64,000 nucleotides of DNA from Megalopta genalis (lineage: Eukaryota > Arthropoda > Insecta > Hymenoptera > Halictidae), in assembly GCF_051020955.1 (NCBI RefSeq), contig NC_135016.1, positions 30,639,131 through 30,703,130 on the forward strand, in the 5' to 3' direction. Every line of letters begins with the position of its first letter. The stretch's first letter is position 1. Of this stretch, positions 33,865 to 47,217 are shown piece after piece. The position numbers were made by a program, and so were the translations under genes. The notes beneath the pieces are model-generated. The model had not been told where the DNA came from and ran no database searches. It was given only the letters and a program-made list of their open reading frames with translations.

Positions 33865-36800
33865 TGTAAAACTATGTAATTTTAAATAAACTAGTAAAAA
33901 ATAAAAAAGTATGTAATTTTGAATCATAGAAAGTACTGTGAACTCTAAACGATTAATCTATAAAAACAATCAGAAGTATGTGGACACTTACTACTTTTAA
34001 ATGAATAAAATGATATACAATATGAATTAATACCATAAAACGATGTATTTTGAAAAACACTTATGGCTAAATTGATAGTTAGAATGCCAAAATTGGTAAA
34101 AGTTTTAAGATCACACAGCGAGTATGTCGACGAGAAGAAAATTTAATTGTCTTATTGTTATTATTGGTGACATATTAAATACGTAATATATTCTCTAATG
34201 TAGTACAAAGTAAATAAAAAAATCATAATAATATTCATTAATGATTTCACAACGTTTTTAGATAACTATCTTAATCAAGGAAGTGTCCGCACACTCATGG
34301 ATGGTGATGCACATATGTAAGGTACGCTTCATCGTGATGACCTTTGTGACCGTTGTGCAGATCAATTTTGTTCCACCATTATCTTATTCTAGACAATCGG
34401 AGTACTACAGTTACATAAAACATTGTATAAATAGAAACAAAGACGAATTAATGCCAACAGGTAAAATTGAACTATTAAACTTAGGGTGCAATAAATGTTT
34501 AGCTTACCAATCATTCGTCTATGCGGCGACTAGAAAAATTTCGTAAACGAAGAATAATAACTAGACCGCGGATCGTTCTGCATTTTTGGCGTGTGCAGAT
34601 TTTTAAAATGCAAGAAACCGTATAAATTAACAAGACGTCGTAACATTTTTCAATATTAATGCATGTAAAATTACGCAATCTAGTTTTCAAATGTTGCACT
34701 CAGGAGTATAAATAATTTTTCTACGGGTACAGAGGAAGGCATCGACAATCGAACCGATCCCGAATATATTCGTTTAAATATATCCTAACAAAATTACGTA
34801 AAAACAAACACAGTCAACAATTCTTCACATTATTATTCGAAGAAATATATAAAACAATTCATGACGAAAATACAGAATAATCGTTATTATTCTTAGATAA
34901 ATATTTAATTTGATTGTGAACGAAGTTCCCCGCTCCAGTGATCAAGTTCTTCAGTCAGAAAAAGGTGTCCGCGATCGTCGGCTTAATTTCGCTAATTTCT
35001 CAAATTCTAATTGGCAAGCGCGAATCGTTCGAGTTTCAAGTTCAAAAGAATTTCACGGACACTCAACCCTAAGGTCGTTAAATTGAATGAGACGAAAGGG
35101 TTGCGCGCGAGCTACGCTCAGGACACGTGTCGATCTGGTGGATTTTAGGACGCGTTGCCGCTCCACGAACGCGTGAAGCGCGAGAATCGGTGCCACGAGG
35201 ACGCGGGAAACGGTGACGAAATCGAATACAGAGACATTATGCTCGTGGCGATGCGACCGACCAAGGAATCAACGAGACGGGGGAGGATTTCACGGTTCGC
35301 GCGGGAATCGAAGAAGTAAACAACAAAGTACTATAGCCTGCGGCGACGACGTCGCACAGTGAGCTGAAACGCGAAAAAGCCGTCCAGGGGAGTCAATTTG
35401 TCGTAGTAACGAATATGAATCAAATGAGTTACGATATATCATCGGAGTACGCTTCGAAGTACAAGGAACAATAAAAGTTAGCAGAAAACAATAATTATAA
35501 AAGCCATTTTTACCATCGGATTCGTTTCGGTGCTTTGAGCGCTCCATTCGAATAATATATAATTCGATGTTTATCATTTGGATATTCGCTTCAAACGAAA
35601 TTATACTATTCAATTATTTTTCATAAGTTTGCGGAAAAATTAATTTTGGTAATTTAAAGACACGCCTTTTGAAATTGTCGCAGCCTCGAATAAAGAATAG
35701 TACGATGCAATTATTTTATTGCAAAACGATATGTAGAGCAATTAGGTAAATCTCTCGATGCACTGAAACTCTGCGATACTATACATCGTGTAGCACATTT
35801 TATAAAATTTAAATATGCATCTACAGGCAGATTTCTTTCACAGCTACGTTGATTAGCACTTCTTCGTTCCTAATAATCTTCCTAATAGAACGAGACAATT
35901 TTTTTATTTGCTTTCATTCCTAGATTTTGATAACAAAAGGATCAAATTTTGCTCGAATTTAGTAGAGAAAAAAATGGTATCGACACAACTGAATTATACT
36001 ACTATCAAATATTATATTCGTAACGTATAATAAGTAGACCGCGGATTTTGTGCAATTACGATAAAAATGACTAGAAAAATTCGAAAATGTAAACACGTTA
36101 GAAAAGTTTATGAACGTTGCAATTTGTACGTCAATTTATTAAAATTATTAAAAGAACAAATACGTTTTTATTTCATCTCTGCTTCTTACGATCGAGTTAG
36201 ACGATTTTTACTATGCACGAACATTCGCAACAGTTCGAAAAGTTGAAATCGTAAAAAATCCATAAACGTTATTTCAAGAAATTTGTCGTTACTCCAAAGC
36301 ATGGTTAACCGAACTCTTTGTTTATTAAAATGTTGAGACAAGTTGAGACAAAGACATTTCTTTCTACAAGCAGAATTCGACTGTGCAGGTCCCATCTTCC
36401 CTGTAGGACTGTGACAAACGAATGTAGTTCCCGTCAGGTACCGTTACGCGTACTGCACACGCATGTATATGCGAACGTGTACACGTAGCACGTGCATGCG
36501 CTGCATAAGATTAAACAAAGGAAACGAGAGATGTACACGCATCGTAAATGTACATAACGGTGAGCCGACACGCGGACCGATACCTACGTGCCCGCGTAAA
36601 TATTCATTTAGTGAAATGACCGGCTAATGAGGAAACACCAAAATGGAACTGCTGGTCCCCATGAAATTAGAAGATAGTAGAACCGAACATTCCAATTTGC
36701 GGTATAATGACCGACCACGATACCATCGCCACGGTTTTGGTAGCCTTTTTTCAACCCCTTCCTATGCTCGGTAAAATGTTTCTAAAAACTGTGCGTCGTT

Positions 36801-37979
36801 GGTACGCAACGACCGTCTTTTTTAGCTGATTCTATTAGAGAAACGGGAGGTTAATGAATAAATGTAAATTGAGGAGTCGCAGAGACATAATACTGCAAGT
36901 AAAACCTTGATTATCCGAACCTGTTATCCATACGCATATTTTACGCGGACATAATACGATCCAAAAAGCGATCCATGCGAAATCCTATTTATTGTAAAAA
37001 TCAGTAAGTACTTACGGTAAGGTTTTATTTAAATAATTGTTTTATTATCCGAACGATCATGTTCTCCCGATTAGTCCGGATAATTGAAGTTCTAACGAAA
37101 GTTGTAGACTGCGGACTCGAAATTTCAACCAGTTTCCCAAGGTTTCCAACGCGCCAAATTTTAATATAAATATAAAAATGTTTCCACATTTTAGTACACA
37201 GTTTGTCCGATATGTGTTTTCGAAATGAATTGACCGATAAAATGTGAGGTAGGGACAGACATAAAAGAGGATGTCCTTGCTTGTATGAAACAAGAAAATG
37301 GGGTGAAGAAATGGGGTACACCATAAAATCTTGCTTCTAAAAATATCACATAGAAAAATGAAGTTAAATTAAGGAATTTCTAGATGCTCGAACAGGAGCT
37401 CGATCCATTTCTCCCGCCATACAAACGCCGGACGAACCATTGTTCGCACATTTAAAAAAGTATCATAACTTGCATCGAATGCAAGACTGCAAATACGTTT
37501 GAAGAATTTCAGGATACCGCTAATTACTCCTATCTCGGAAAAATAATTAAAAAAGCATGTCTTCCAATGAACGCAGACAATCCCCATTTTGCATAAAAAT
37601 CCGCAATCGGATAACTATGCGATAAGACGTTAACGCACCTATCGTATAATTTTTACGAAAACCTACGCATCGGCACACCAACAACCAGAATTTATCACAC
37701 GAATATGACAGTGAAGTATATTCGGGTATCTCTACCATAAGACAACAACGATAAAAGCTATAACAGAAAATCCTACCTTCGCGGATCTCGGACCACAGAC
37801 GAAACCACGGAAACCTAAACTGGAAAATAAGCCGCACCGTTCACAAGAATCCCGCCCAAACGCCGGCATCGGCCGGGTACAACGAAACAGTGCCAACAGA
37901 AGCGAACGAATATTACGCAACTGCGTCCCCCTATGACAGGCCGAGCATCGGGCTGACTGGCGGCTGACCAAAAAATGGT
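33865..37979. other. AT-rich non-coding stretch with dispersed-motif copies
   Basis: No gene recognised. Motif copies occur at 34,559-34,590, 36,032-36,070, 37,101-37,119 and 37,585-37,615 (last one minus). A patch of alternating purine-pyrimidine DNA lies at 36,440-36,510. Confidence 0.4.
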
Positions 37980-39660
37980 TCATCCCCTAGCTGGGCCAAG
38001 TCCCCGACCGTTCTTTCTCGCCCGCGTCGACTCGCGTGTTCGACGACCAGCGGAGGAGGACGTGTCCCTCGAACAAGGTCAATCGTGAATAATCTTCACC
38101 GGCGCACTCGCATCATCGACACTCGATTCGATCCCCATGCAAACCCGCCAACAACAGATCGATCGATCGGTCATCGGACGCTGGCATGCGAAACGTACGC
38201 GGGACATCCGCGTAACGCGGCGAAACGGACCAAGTGGTCGGGACAGACGAGAGACCAGAGCGAGGATTCTTAAGAAAAGAGAATAAACAGGTGAACACGG
38301 TGTACCTGGCGGATGAAGCCACCATGGATTGACCAGGGATGGTTGTTGGTTGCCGTGGCCCTCGCCGACAGGGGCGTACATCCTCCTTCGACTACGTCAC
38401 GCCCGTCACTGTCGCCCCGTGCGGCTGCACCCCCGACTGCCTTCAACCCATAGCCCACCGCTCCTCCCGGGATTCCTGTCACTTCCCCTTCCTCCACGCA
38501 CGCAAGAGGGTTGCAAGGTTACCGGTTCTCCCCCTCCAGCCCCTCTCTGCTCCCCTCTTTACGCCCCTCGGCCGTTCCGGTAACGGACCAACCACCCCCG
38601 CCACGGCCAACATCGCCGCCACCGCCACCGCCGCCGCCCCTGCCACGGCCACCTCGAGCGCGTTCAAGGTGGAGGAACAGCCGCCTCCACCGTCGAGCGA
38701 CGCGCAACCACCCCCGCGGTCGGTTTTCCTACGCAGCCAGCCGGCCAGCCGCAGCCATCACTTTCGCTGGAAAGTCCTCCGGCCGTTACGAGGGCGGCCT
38801 CGGCCAGGGCTGACGTTGCAAACGACGAGCTCGATGAACTTTTTCCCTCATCTCTTTCTCCCTTTTCCTCTCTTGTTCTCCCTTTCCTCCACGTTCCTCT
38901 CTTCTTTCCTCGTTCCCTCTTTTTTTCTGCCTTGTTCTCTTTTTCCCTCTTGTTCTCCCTTTTTCATTTCTTCCCTCTCTTTTTTCCGTCTATTTTTGTC
39001 TATTCCTGTCTTGTTCTCTTTTTTGCTCTCTTCCTGTCTTTGCTTCTGTCCCGTTCTCTCTTTTGCTCTCTTTCTGCCTTTATTCCTGTCTTGTCCTCTC
39101 TTCATCTCTCTTTCTGTCTTCATCTCTGTCTTGTTCCCTCTTTTTCCCCCGTTCTAGTCTCCTCTTCCCTATATTTTTTTTCGCCACTCTTCGCTTCTCC
39201 ACCCTCTTCGCGTTCTCTCTTTCTCTCTTCACCGCCCACTCGCCCCTGCCGGGCCCTTTTTTTCGGGCTCTTTCTGTGTACCTTCGCTTCTGCAAGCGCA
39301 CCGGCGCGGCGGCAGCCACCGACACAGAGAGCCTCTTTCTCTGAATCGATAAGATAATTTGACTAGCGCGCCGTGCTGCCGGACGAAAAAGAGGATGGGA
39401 CGCGGAACGCCGAGCAGTGGATCGACGAAATACACACCGTTGCTATGCAATCGGCGACGAGGCTTTTGTTCGACGTATCCCCGCGCCCCGTCGACCGCGA
39501 GGGAAATTTCGCTCTCGGTCGATGGATCGAAGCGGGAATTTTCGGGCTCGCTTCGCGATTTCGATGGCCTCTGCGGCGGCGGCGGCGGCGGCGGGATGGT
39601 TCGGGCTTTTTCCGGATGCGCACAGCGTGATATTTCATTGCGCGATTGAATGTTTTTAGA
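37980..39660. other. CpG-dense region with a ~400-bp pyrimidine tract
   Basis: GC-rich DNA (38,000-38,830) leads into a nearly pure C/T strand at about 38,845-39,240. The tract contains imperfect repeats of the type TCTGTCTTGTTCTCTCTTTT. A plus-strand open frame of 272 codons (38,339-39,157) turns Ala/Pro-rich and then Phe/Ser/Leu-rich as composition changes. It matches no family I know, and frames are equally open on the minus strand. I interpret this as promoter or leader DNA rather than a protein gene. Confidence 0.35.
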
Positions 39661-42600
39661 CAATTTCCGACTTACTAGTCATTTGAAAGCGATATCTCAG
39701 TGGCCCAAAATAACTATTATTCTTAACATTATGTTGCATTCAGATGAGATAAATTTGTCCGATGTAAACTGTTGAAAGGATTTTTACATTATTAATACCA
39801 TTTTTATCGAAGACGTCAAGAGCGAGCTTCTAAAATTTTTATTTAAAATTATATTCCAAGTTCGGTCGCTTTTATAAGGATCATCAAATAAAGACGGTTA
39901 AAAGCTCCGCTTCGCGCTCTCATTCCTTGCAATCGATCGTGAAAATTTACGCTATGCACAAAAGATCTGCATTATAACACCCGCGTAACAGCAATTTCCT
40001 GTTTCGGTTTCGAGCACGATAGAGACATTTCGTACGAACTAACGAGCCGCTCCGTACCGGGAGGAATATCTGAATCGTCGAGTAGGAAAGGTGTTCGAAA
40101 TCTGCTTAGCGCGTTTAACGTATGCCGATGTCGCCGAGATACGTTCACGGCTATTTTTCAGCTGTTCACCGTGGACACCGGTGCGCGAGATGCGTACACT
40201 TTGGCCGCGATCTGGTAGTCAGATTAAGCAGGTGACACCGTGCATTCGGTTCACGGCTGGACAGGGTCTCGCGTAAACATATTAATAACGGGACGCTGTT
40301 GTTATTCACGGGGCCATTGTGCCCGCGATAAGAAATAGTAAATGAAAAATTTCCTGCCGGCATGATGCCTCGAGTGGCATGCTTCTGGACGATTCATTTG
40401 CATAACCGTTTTCTCTTACAAGAATTACAATATGAAAACAGAGTTCTCGGAGGGTTTAAACCCCTGAGAGAGACCTGCATTCAAAGACGAGTAACTTCGA
40501 AGATCTTTCACAATGAAAATAAAGTGGCGAACTGTAACTTCCGAGCGACGATGAGGCCGATGACGAATTTGGCGAATCAAAGGTCTGGAAAATCAACTGT
40601 GAGACTTTGTAAAAACTATGTTTATGTACATGTCTCTGTGCTCGAACATTTATTCGAATTGTCATTTGTATTAAACATTTCTACCGATATTTACGATATA
40701 CGATACCTTTAATAATAGTTTCAATTACATTATTAAATTTTCACGAAGATCCGCAGTCCAGTGATTATTCGCTGTCAAAATTGCAATTATGACAGACGTA
40801 CGAGTGATCACATTTGATCACATGTTTGCATCGATAGCACATAATCAAATTTTCGCTGGACCTGCCGCTGCTACGATTCAGGGAGGAGGACACATTTCAC
40901 GAGGAAACGGTTTGCAACAATTTACAGAGACCGTGCCACCTTATCACGATTTGAACAGCGTTCCTTGTTAGACCATCGAATATTTAAGCGAACGGTTAAA
41001 CCGAATTCGAAAGCTCGCAACGGCTTCCCTTTTCGCATAACTGGGATCGCTCGATAATTAAGGCAATGTCGGACACTCCGGTATTCCGACACCCCATCCC
41101 GGAAAAATTGTTTCGTCGAAGCCGCAGGGTGCATCGTCGGTGTACGGTCCGATATAAAATTTCACGGGGACACGTACACCCCCGTACGGGGAATTCCACG
41201 CGCGCTAGATACGTTCCTGAAGGTAGCAGAACGCGATGCTGGAGGGGAGAACAACCTTGCAAGCTCTCACACCCCTCGGTATGCGTAGCTGCGTCGTCGG
41301 TGGTAGGGTCTGAAATTTTGGAGGTTGGCAGAATCGGTGAGCACGGAGGGGATCGAAGGGCGAAAAGCGAGAGGGAAAGGAACGGTGAGGACGCGGGGGA
41401 GGGAGCGATGTCCTTGGGGGCGGTCTGAAGGGAGCCAGGCAACCTGCACCCGGCAACAGCCCCCGACCTCGGAAGAACTAATCATTAACCTCCTTTCACC
41501 CTCCCAAACACCGCTCTAACTCGACCACCTTCGCTTCACTTTCACCTGTGCCTCCTCCCTTTCTCCGCCCTACACCCACACACGCTGCCGCCCCTACTAC
41601 GGGTCGGCCAAGCTTTACGCGGTTACGATAAACCTGGCCGTGCTTTCGCCGCTTTTTCACGGTGCTCGATCCGATTTCGTTGCCGTCCGACCACCCTGCC
41701 GACACCCCACACCGTAATGCACACTTTTTCCTAACATTATTCTCTGGTCTAGGATACGGCGCACTTTGCACTTACTTTTGCAACGCGAAAACTATTCGCA
41801 TCGAATATACGAAAAAGAAATGAAATATTTATTGCCTTAATTGGGCAAACGAAAAGTGCCTTAATAGAGTTAATTCGTGGCGATAAGAGATAAAGACGAG
41901 TAAATAGAAGCACTTTCGTTAACACGAAGATGACGATTACCTATCTTCACCCATGAACCATGATGCTGCGATATTAACGCCTAGGCAAGCGGGTTACGTT
42001 TCATTAAACTCTGCTCACCACGTGGGATTCACGGCCTACCTAAAAATACACTGGCAACATGGCCACTTTTAAATCATTCTAGTGCATAATGCAGACACGC
42101 TGTGCAGACTACTCGAGAAATTTACTTCGGGGTGTCTTCAATTGACTTGGAAATTTCTCGAGACTAGAACAGGCTCGAAAAATCTTGAAATCTTGAAGGC
42201 GAACAACGTTTTAAAGTGTGTATCGCTTAAGAGCATCGGGCTCTCATTCAGGACGCGAGATAATAGCGAAGTCGCTATTATTGTTGCACCTTCGGGAAGT
42301 CCTGTTTCGATTTGCCTAGTCGTTCTACCACTCTAGACACGGTCCGAATTTATTACTTCCTTCTTATTGAAGGAAGAGAAATGGATGCACGATCGAAACT
42401 ACTTTCAAACTAGTTTCGACTAGGAGTTTCGTCCCAGGAATTCACGGAGGGTCGAATAGCCATAACCAACCCTGTTGCTGGCTTCCACATGTATACCCAC
42501 GTTAAAGGTTGCACCCTGTGCAACCCTCCAAAACTTGGAGCCTCTGGCGTAGAAGTAAATGCAACCAGATAGATCAATAATCGGCGCTCACGCATTATAG

Positions 42601-43474
42601 CGGCCTTTCTTGGTCGTTTAAGTGCAACGCAGAAGAACTGAATCAATGGAAAATAAAAGAAAATGCAAAATCCTCGATTTTATGTATATGCACCAATGCT
42701 TAAAAATGTTCCTGTATTCTCAAACAGCTGTTTGAATTTTCACATCGTGACGAATAAAATAATTTCCGAAAATAGTAGCAATTTCGCAAATATTCACGTT
42801 ATTCGCTGTATACTTAATCGCAGCAAACTAACGTTTTTCCAAACAACAAAACTACGCGTTCCATTACATTAATTAGCACATGTTTACTTACATTATCGTT
42901 AGCATATTTACGAACTTTTTACTCGGCATATACCAAAGACAGTTCTTCGATACTCAAAGCTAACAATTTAAAAGAAAAAGAAGTAAAATACACTGAAGGA
43001 GAAACGCGCAAGAGAGGTTGCAGTCCGTAAACATGCGTTAGCCGAAGAATTATAGTGAATAACATGCGGGGAACCAGGCAGGAGGGAAAAATATAACGAC
43101 GCGAGCATCATTAAGCGACCATTCCCTTAAATAATTCAATGGTCAGAGGAGAGGACGATCGCCGTTCGGACAGGTATTTCTGCGTATAATCAATGGAACC
43201 TGTGACATTTGAAGGTATACACATAGGGTTACTCTGTTTCGTACGGATACAAGGCAATCGTTGTTTATCCGCCGTTGTATCTTGATTTATGCGTCGAGTT
43301 TCGGGTTGATAGGATCTACGCGGCGATAGGGGGTGGTAAGTCGCGGAGAGGTGAAATCGTTCGTTTGACGAAACTGTGTTACCTGCTTCGAAAGAAAAAT
43401 CGAGTTCTAGTAACACGTTTTACAATTTGAAGAAATCATACTTATCAATAAACTAAGCTATTTTTCAGAAATTC
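39661..43474. other. Non-coding stretch with a GC-rich patch at 41.0-41.8 kb
   Basis: No gene recognised. Overlapping frames on both strands at 41,066-41,771 reflect composition. One dispersed-motif copy lies at about 40,745-40,770 (minus). Confidence 0.35.
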
Positions 43475-45363
43475 TCAACCGTTGGTCTTCGATCTTCTAT
43501 TGCCGGTCATAATTCTTATTCGTAATTGTAAAAAAAAATTGTAAAAAAAAGGAACGTTTTTAATACACTTGCTTGCTGACGATTGAATTGGCTCCTCACG
43601 ATACGCAAGTCGCTCTTGTCCAAGTACGACGACAACTTGTCCAGACTCGAATTCAAAAACTTGAACGAATCGATGAACCGAAACTTTATACACTTCTTCC
43701 GCGATTTGGTCACATCGTTATTCCTCTTAGTGTGTTTCGTGAAAGAAATGTACTTCTCTTTCGTCAGCGGTAAACGCGTTTATTTTACCTTCGAACGCGT
43801 TTGCCAATTCTTTGATGAAAAAGTGTGCGCCGTAGCCGGACAAATTGTGAAAAACCACCGGTATCACGTACGAGGATTGATAGCTCGGATTGCAACAGCT
43901 GTGCGCCGGACCCCGATACGCACCTGTGAAATGACAATGATCACGCACTCGCACGTCGTCATTACCGAGTGGTTCTTCACACACGTGACAATGCGTGGCG
44001 GTATGAAAAGTTGAGTTTGCGCAGCGGTCATCGGTGCCATTGGAACCGTTCGATCAAACACCGATGCAAACCATGCGATACAACCTTTCTCATCACGATA
44101 AGCCCGATACTCGCTCAACGAACTGTCGTATCGACAATGGAGGTAATAGCCTACGCTGAAGGCATGCGATGTTGATATCTATTATAAGCTCCATGACCCT
44201 GATCTCTCTGCGTCTCCAGCATGCATTCCAAGTCTGCGTAGATAACGAACAGTATCGGTTCCTTGTACGCATAATTTTTGAACTTCAGCCACTTATCGTC
44301 TTCCGTCGGAAGTTTCAAAGCACATTCATTCATTCGACTGCAGTCGATCTCGTAAATGTTCAATTTTTCCTGCGATCTGAAAGAAACATCATTTTTTATT
44401 TAGTTTTTCTCGCCCACCACCACCACCACCATCCAAAAGAAAGAAAAAATTTACATGTGTGGATCTTACCGATCGAAAATATACTGATTGTGCTGCGTGC
44501 TGATCTGAGATGAAACCAGACGAGATAAATTCCTAATACAGAGATAATGATTGCGCAAGTTTTCAGAGTCATGTATGAGCAGCAAATTTACATGTTTCTC
44601 CCGTTTCCTTGAGGTCAAATGCAACGTCTGACATCTTTCTTGTTCCCCTCCCCATTCGAACACGTTCACGGAAACGTCGTTCGCTTTTTCGAACTTTGGT
44701 ATGTCCTTGAACAACATCGGCAATTGGAATCCCTCGGTGCGGAGCACATCGCTGTAATGCGGATAGGATGATGCGCGATTCAAATTATTTTTAGCTGGAT
44801 ATAGGCTTGCCACCACTGCCCAATAGAAACATGCATTTATCGTCGTTACTGTACACATTGAGGACTGCTTTCTTTAATTGCACTGTTCGAGGCACGGATA
44901 CCTGACAACCTGCTTGTAACGGCTGATACTTGTTGGAATTCACCATCGAATGCAGGATCTTCGATAACGCCCATCCACTGTCTCGTTCTTGAAACTCTTC
45001 TATCGATGGCAAAAACGTTGGTATAACATCTTTCGCGTACCAGCGACGTAGATTCGACGATTGAAAGAGCACGACGTTTCGCGTGCTAAAACTTTTCACC
45101 GAAACCTCGTCGCGCAGCACAAATTCTGCCTCCAATACTACGTTCACTTTTAACGACAAATGAACGTTCAAAAGTTCTGTAATGCGATTCGTAACTATTC
45201 GCTTCGCATGTTGCAAGAAACGACGTGGATCGACATGCTCGACGTTGATCACAACGCCGGTCGATATACGATTCTTAAACGCTGACTCGATGTTCTCCCA
45301 ACGAAGAGTCGATGTTCTCCCAACGAAGAGTCGATGTTCTCCCAACGAAGAGTCGATGCTCTC
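43475..45363 (-). pseudogene. Broken family-B DNA polymerase of Maverick/Polinton (virus-like) type
   Basis: Read on the minus strand, conserved blocks of one protein appear in order but in different frames. They are a pre-exonuclease region with EEFQERDSGWALSKIL (about 45,010-44,950), a block starting CFYWAVVASLYPAKNN (about 44,825), DDKWLKFKN and the exonuclease block VIYADLE (about 44,300-44,235), VRDHCHFTGAYRGPAH (about 43,950-43,900), VVFHNLSGYGAHFFIKEL (about 43,860-43,805), and SFKFLNSSLDKLSSYL (about 43,665-43,620). At least three frame changes separate them, near 44,450-44,380, 44,100-43,985 and 43,735-43,714. A 22-bp tandem repeat disrupts the 5' part. After about 43,610 similarity fades, and the palm motifs of the polymerase active site are missing. 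In intact elements this enzyme copies the element's own DNA; here it is a dead fossil. A related virus-derived linear element is an alternative source. Confidence 0.8.
45288..45359. repeat. 22-bp tandem repeat, three copies plus a partial
   Basis: CGATGTTCTCCCAACGAAGA + GT units start at 45,288, 45,310 and 45,332, with a partial copy at 45,354. The unit length is not a multiple of three, so each added copy shifts the polymerase reading frame. Confidence 0.95.
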
Positions 45364-45729
45364 GCGCCAACGTTTCCATACAAACCGCTACCAACGCGTG
45401 ATGAAAACCGATGATCTAACGAGACCTTCGAAGTTTTCATACGACACATGATCGACAGCAAACTCCATTTTACACCTATGGATGCTTCGTTTTTTTTCAC
45501 AATGTTCATATATTTCCTACACCATTGTAAACATTCAATACATGATTTCGCCCATTCGCGATACTCATCCACAGTTCGAATCAACCTTGACATATGTGTT
45601 AACGATTTCAACATGCCCTTGCAAACTTGCGTCATCTTGTGAAAATATTAATCCACATTAATTATGAAACAAATTTTTTCAATTTTGATTTCACGTCGTC
45701 GGTTAAGTTTCCAGTTCTCACGAACGTAA

Positions 45730-46600
45730 CTACACTATACATCCAACCACGCGGTGCTCTCCCATCTCGATGATATGTAGTATCGCGGACGGTGAATCGG
45801 TCGCGGTCCATTTCACTATAATTTGGCTAAATCGTTTCGTATAGATGAAACTCACGCGACTCGTCAAATCTTTTCGCGTTAGACGTTCCGTCACTGTTTT
45901 CCACTCGAGCGGAAATTGATCGTTCAGGTATAAGTTTATGACGTATCCCCGAGCCAAATTCTGTAATGTAGGAACCATCTTTCCATTGCTCACGACGTAT
46001 CTTCGTCACTCGATGAAAAATACTTCGATATGAATTGCACGCGTGAAGCATTGAGTTTCTCGGTCGGTAAATTAATGTCCCATTTGATTTTACGAATATC
46101 CCAATCATCATCGTCGTCGTCGTCGTCGTAGCTGTACAATGAATATATATTCCAATCTTCTCTTCACTTTGTTCAATGGAGGGAGGAAATCACCTCTGGT
46201 CATACTCCGCTCAAATTTTGATTATGGTATCAACACTGGTTCGACGCAAACATAATCAGTTTCTTTACGGTATTTAAAAATAATCCTCTTCAACCATCTC
46301 TTCGAACGACATTGCGATTTCAAAGGAACGATTACTTTTAAAACATCAATACTATTGTATAGCACGTAATCGAGCAAGTCTCGCGGTTTGAACACGCATG
46401 CACCCACGTATGAAAACCTAGCGTGCGGATATCTCCGACGAAAAACGCAGTACACGTCGCACAAAATAACATCACAATATCGAATAAAAATCCGTCGAAC
46501 AATGCTCGAAAAATTATGAACACCGTGTTCAAATATCTTAGACGTTGCGAACGATTGCAACGATGGCACGTTCAACGAACCAACTTCCATACCAATTCCC
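45730..46600 (-). other. Unrecognised minus-strand frames next to the polymerase fossil
   Basis: Open frames at 45,827-46,111 and 45,730-45,993 overlap in different phases. A longer frame from about 46,600 down to 46,222 contains a Cys/Arg-rich stretch and no motif I recognise. Lying directly upstream of the decayed polymerase on the same strand, they could be other genes of the same inserted element, also decayed, but I have no family evidence. The 46,222-46,866 frame is extended at its start only by a GA microsatellite (46,680-46,720). Confidence 0.25.
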
Positions 46601-46685
46601 AACTCAGTAGCGAATAAAATGTTCGCTGCAGAGGGAAAAGCAAATATGCAAAAACAGTAAAAGGGAGAGAAAAAATACATCTCTC

Positions 46686-46716
<31 letters not shown>

Positions 46717-46830
46717 GTCCACATCGTTACTGCAAAGAAAAAACCGGATAAGGAGACTTCCAAAATCACTAATCATGGAAAGGATGTGGCAACAAACCGT
46801 TGCAAGGCGGAAAAATGCATCTCTCTCTGT

Positions 46831-47217
46831 CCGCATGCAAGAGAGAGAACAACCGCTGCAATGCATCCCTCTCTCTCGCTCTCTACAATATTATACCGAG
46901 ATAAAAAAGAACGTTACTTTAATAAATCTCAACGAGATCAAAATCCTGATATCGCTTCGCAAACGACTTTCCGAGTAAAGGATCCGAGAGCCTCTCCGGA
47001 TACAAAACCGCAAACTTCTATAAATGCATCGCACCTCTCTTCAAAACACTTCCTCAACGCGCGAGAAAAAACATCTGTCCGCATCGTTTGCAAGAGAGAG
47101 AACAACCGCTGCAATGCATCCCCTCTCTCTCTCTCTCTCGCTCTCTACAATATTATACCGAGATAAAAAAGAACGTTACTTTAATAAATCTCAACGAGAC
47201 CAAAATCCCGATATCGC
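46831..47217 (+). repeat. Direct duplication with 253-bp offset
   Basis: About 130-145 bp at 46,831-46,965 recur at 47,080-47,217. The unit runs from a CTGTCCGCAT block through GAGAACAACCGCTGCAATGC, a short CT run, CAATATTATACCGAGATAAA and AATCTCAACGAGA(T/C)CAAAATCC. A third copy of just the first block sits near 46,716. The repeat is close to, and perhaps part of, the insertion carrying the polymerase fossil. Confidence 0.85.

Noticed and set aside
38339..39157. 272-codon plus-strand frame
   Set aside because: It changes from Ala/Pro-rich to Phe/Ser/Leu-rich exactly with base composition and runs into the pyrimidine tract; no family recognised.
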